From assembly GCA_903821255.1 (NCBI GenBank), contig CAIJKT010000099.1, positions 1 through 6,376 of the forward strand: a DNA stretch of 6,376 nucleotides. The letters are read 5' to 3'. This document shows, one piece after another, positions 6,281 through 6,376 of the stretch. Under the pieces are notes generated by a model, which saw only the letters and a program-made list of their open reading frames with translations, searched no databases and was not told the DNA's origin. A program made the position numbers and the translations under genes. Each line of letters opens with the position of its first letter. The first letter of the stretch is position 1. The DNA is from an uncultured Lentisphaeria bacterium (lineage in GTDB: Bacteria > Verrucomicrobiota > Lentisphaeria > Victivallales > Victivallaceae).

Positions 6281-6376
6281 TTGAAAAAATTAACATTACT
6301 CAATGGATCATTATTGCTGTGTCGTTAGTTGCCGCGCCGTTTATCGGGGCACTGATTTCCGGTCTCGACCGGAAAG
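6277..6376 (+). CDS. echB: EchB-like, NuoH-type membrane subunit (5' end only)
   Basis: Only 33 codons are visible before the right edge. The ATG overlaps the echA stop (ATGA), with an AGGGGAA ribosome site at 6259-6265, about 11 nt upstream. The product starts MIEKINITQW, continues with one hydrophobic helix (about residues 10-28) and reaches SGLDRK. A helix followed by a G-x-DRK or similar basic turn is typical of the N-terminus of EchB and other NuoH/HyfC-type subunits, which anchor the peripheral hydrogenase arm to the membrane. The position directly after echA matches the known echABCDEF order. The small (EchC) and catalytic large (EchE) subunits would be expected downstream, outside the window. 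Assignment depends on gene order and a short N-terminus. Confidence 0.75.
   Translation, partial: MIEKINITQWIIIAVSLVAAPFIGALISGLDRK

Overview
The window carries a [NiFe]-hydrogenase locus, read entirely from the + strand. It holds a complete set of five maturation genes in the order hypC-hypD-hypE-hypA-hypB (664-4187). These are followed by the first gene of a membrane-bound, complex I-related hydrogenase operon of the Ech (energy-converting, group 4) type: a complete echA-like antiporter subunit (4322-6280) and the first 33 codons of an echB-like subunit (6277 to the right edge). To the left, an unrelated gene ends at 485 with a strong intrinsic terminator.

Organism: a bacterium with moderately high GC content and Shine-Dalgarno-led genes. 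An Ech-type hydrogenase beside its maturation genes points to an anaerobe that makes or cycles H2, probably fermentative. The left-edge protein ends in a beta-sandwich-like domain of the style found in secreted glycan-active proteins of the Planctomycetota/Verrucomicrobiota/Lentisphaerota group. That hint to lineage is weak and I would not assign a phylum from this window alone.

Layout: (1) 3-485, 3' end of a probable exported protein. (2) 486-663, terminator and then a control region containing a perfect 14-bp palindrome with a degenerate abutting copy. (3) 664-4187, hypCDEAB, tightly packed (4-nt overlap C/D, 41-nt gap D/E, 1-nt overlap E/A, 2-nt gap A/B), so almost certainly one transcript. 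(4) 4188-4321, AT-rich gap with two candidate promoters. (5) 4322 to the right edge, echA then echB with a 4-nt overlap, continuing outside the window where echCDEF would be expected.

How the genes fit together: HypC and HypD assemble the Fe(CN)2CO unit, and HypE dehydrates a carboxamide on its C-terminal cysteine to supply cyanide. HypA and HypB (the latter with a large histidine-rich metal-binding tail) insert nickel into the hydrogenase large subunit. The finished Ech complex would couple electron transfer from ferredoxin to protons with ion translocation through EchA and EchB. HypF, which makes the carbamoyl donor for HypE, is not in the window. All recognised genes look intact, with their key residues present. 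I see a coherent, known type of system rather than a clearly new one; the less explained parts are the palindromic control element, the long His-rich HypB tail and a His-rich loop in EchA.
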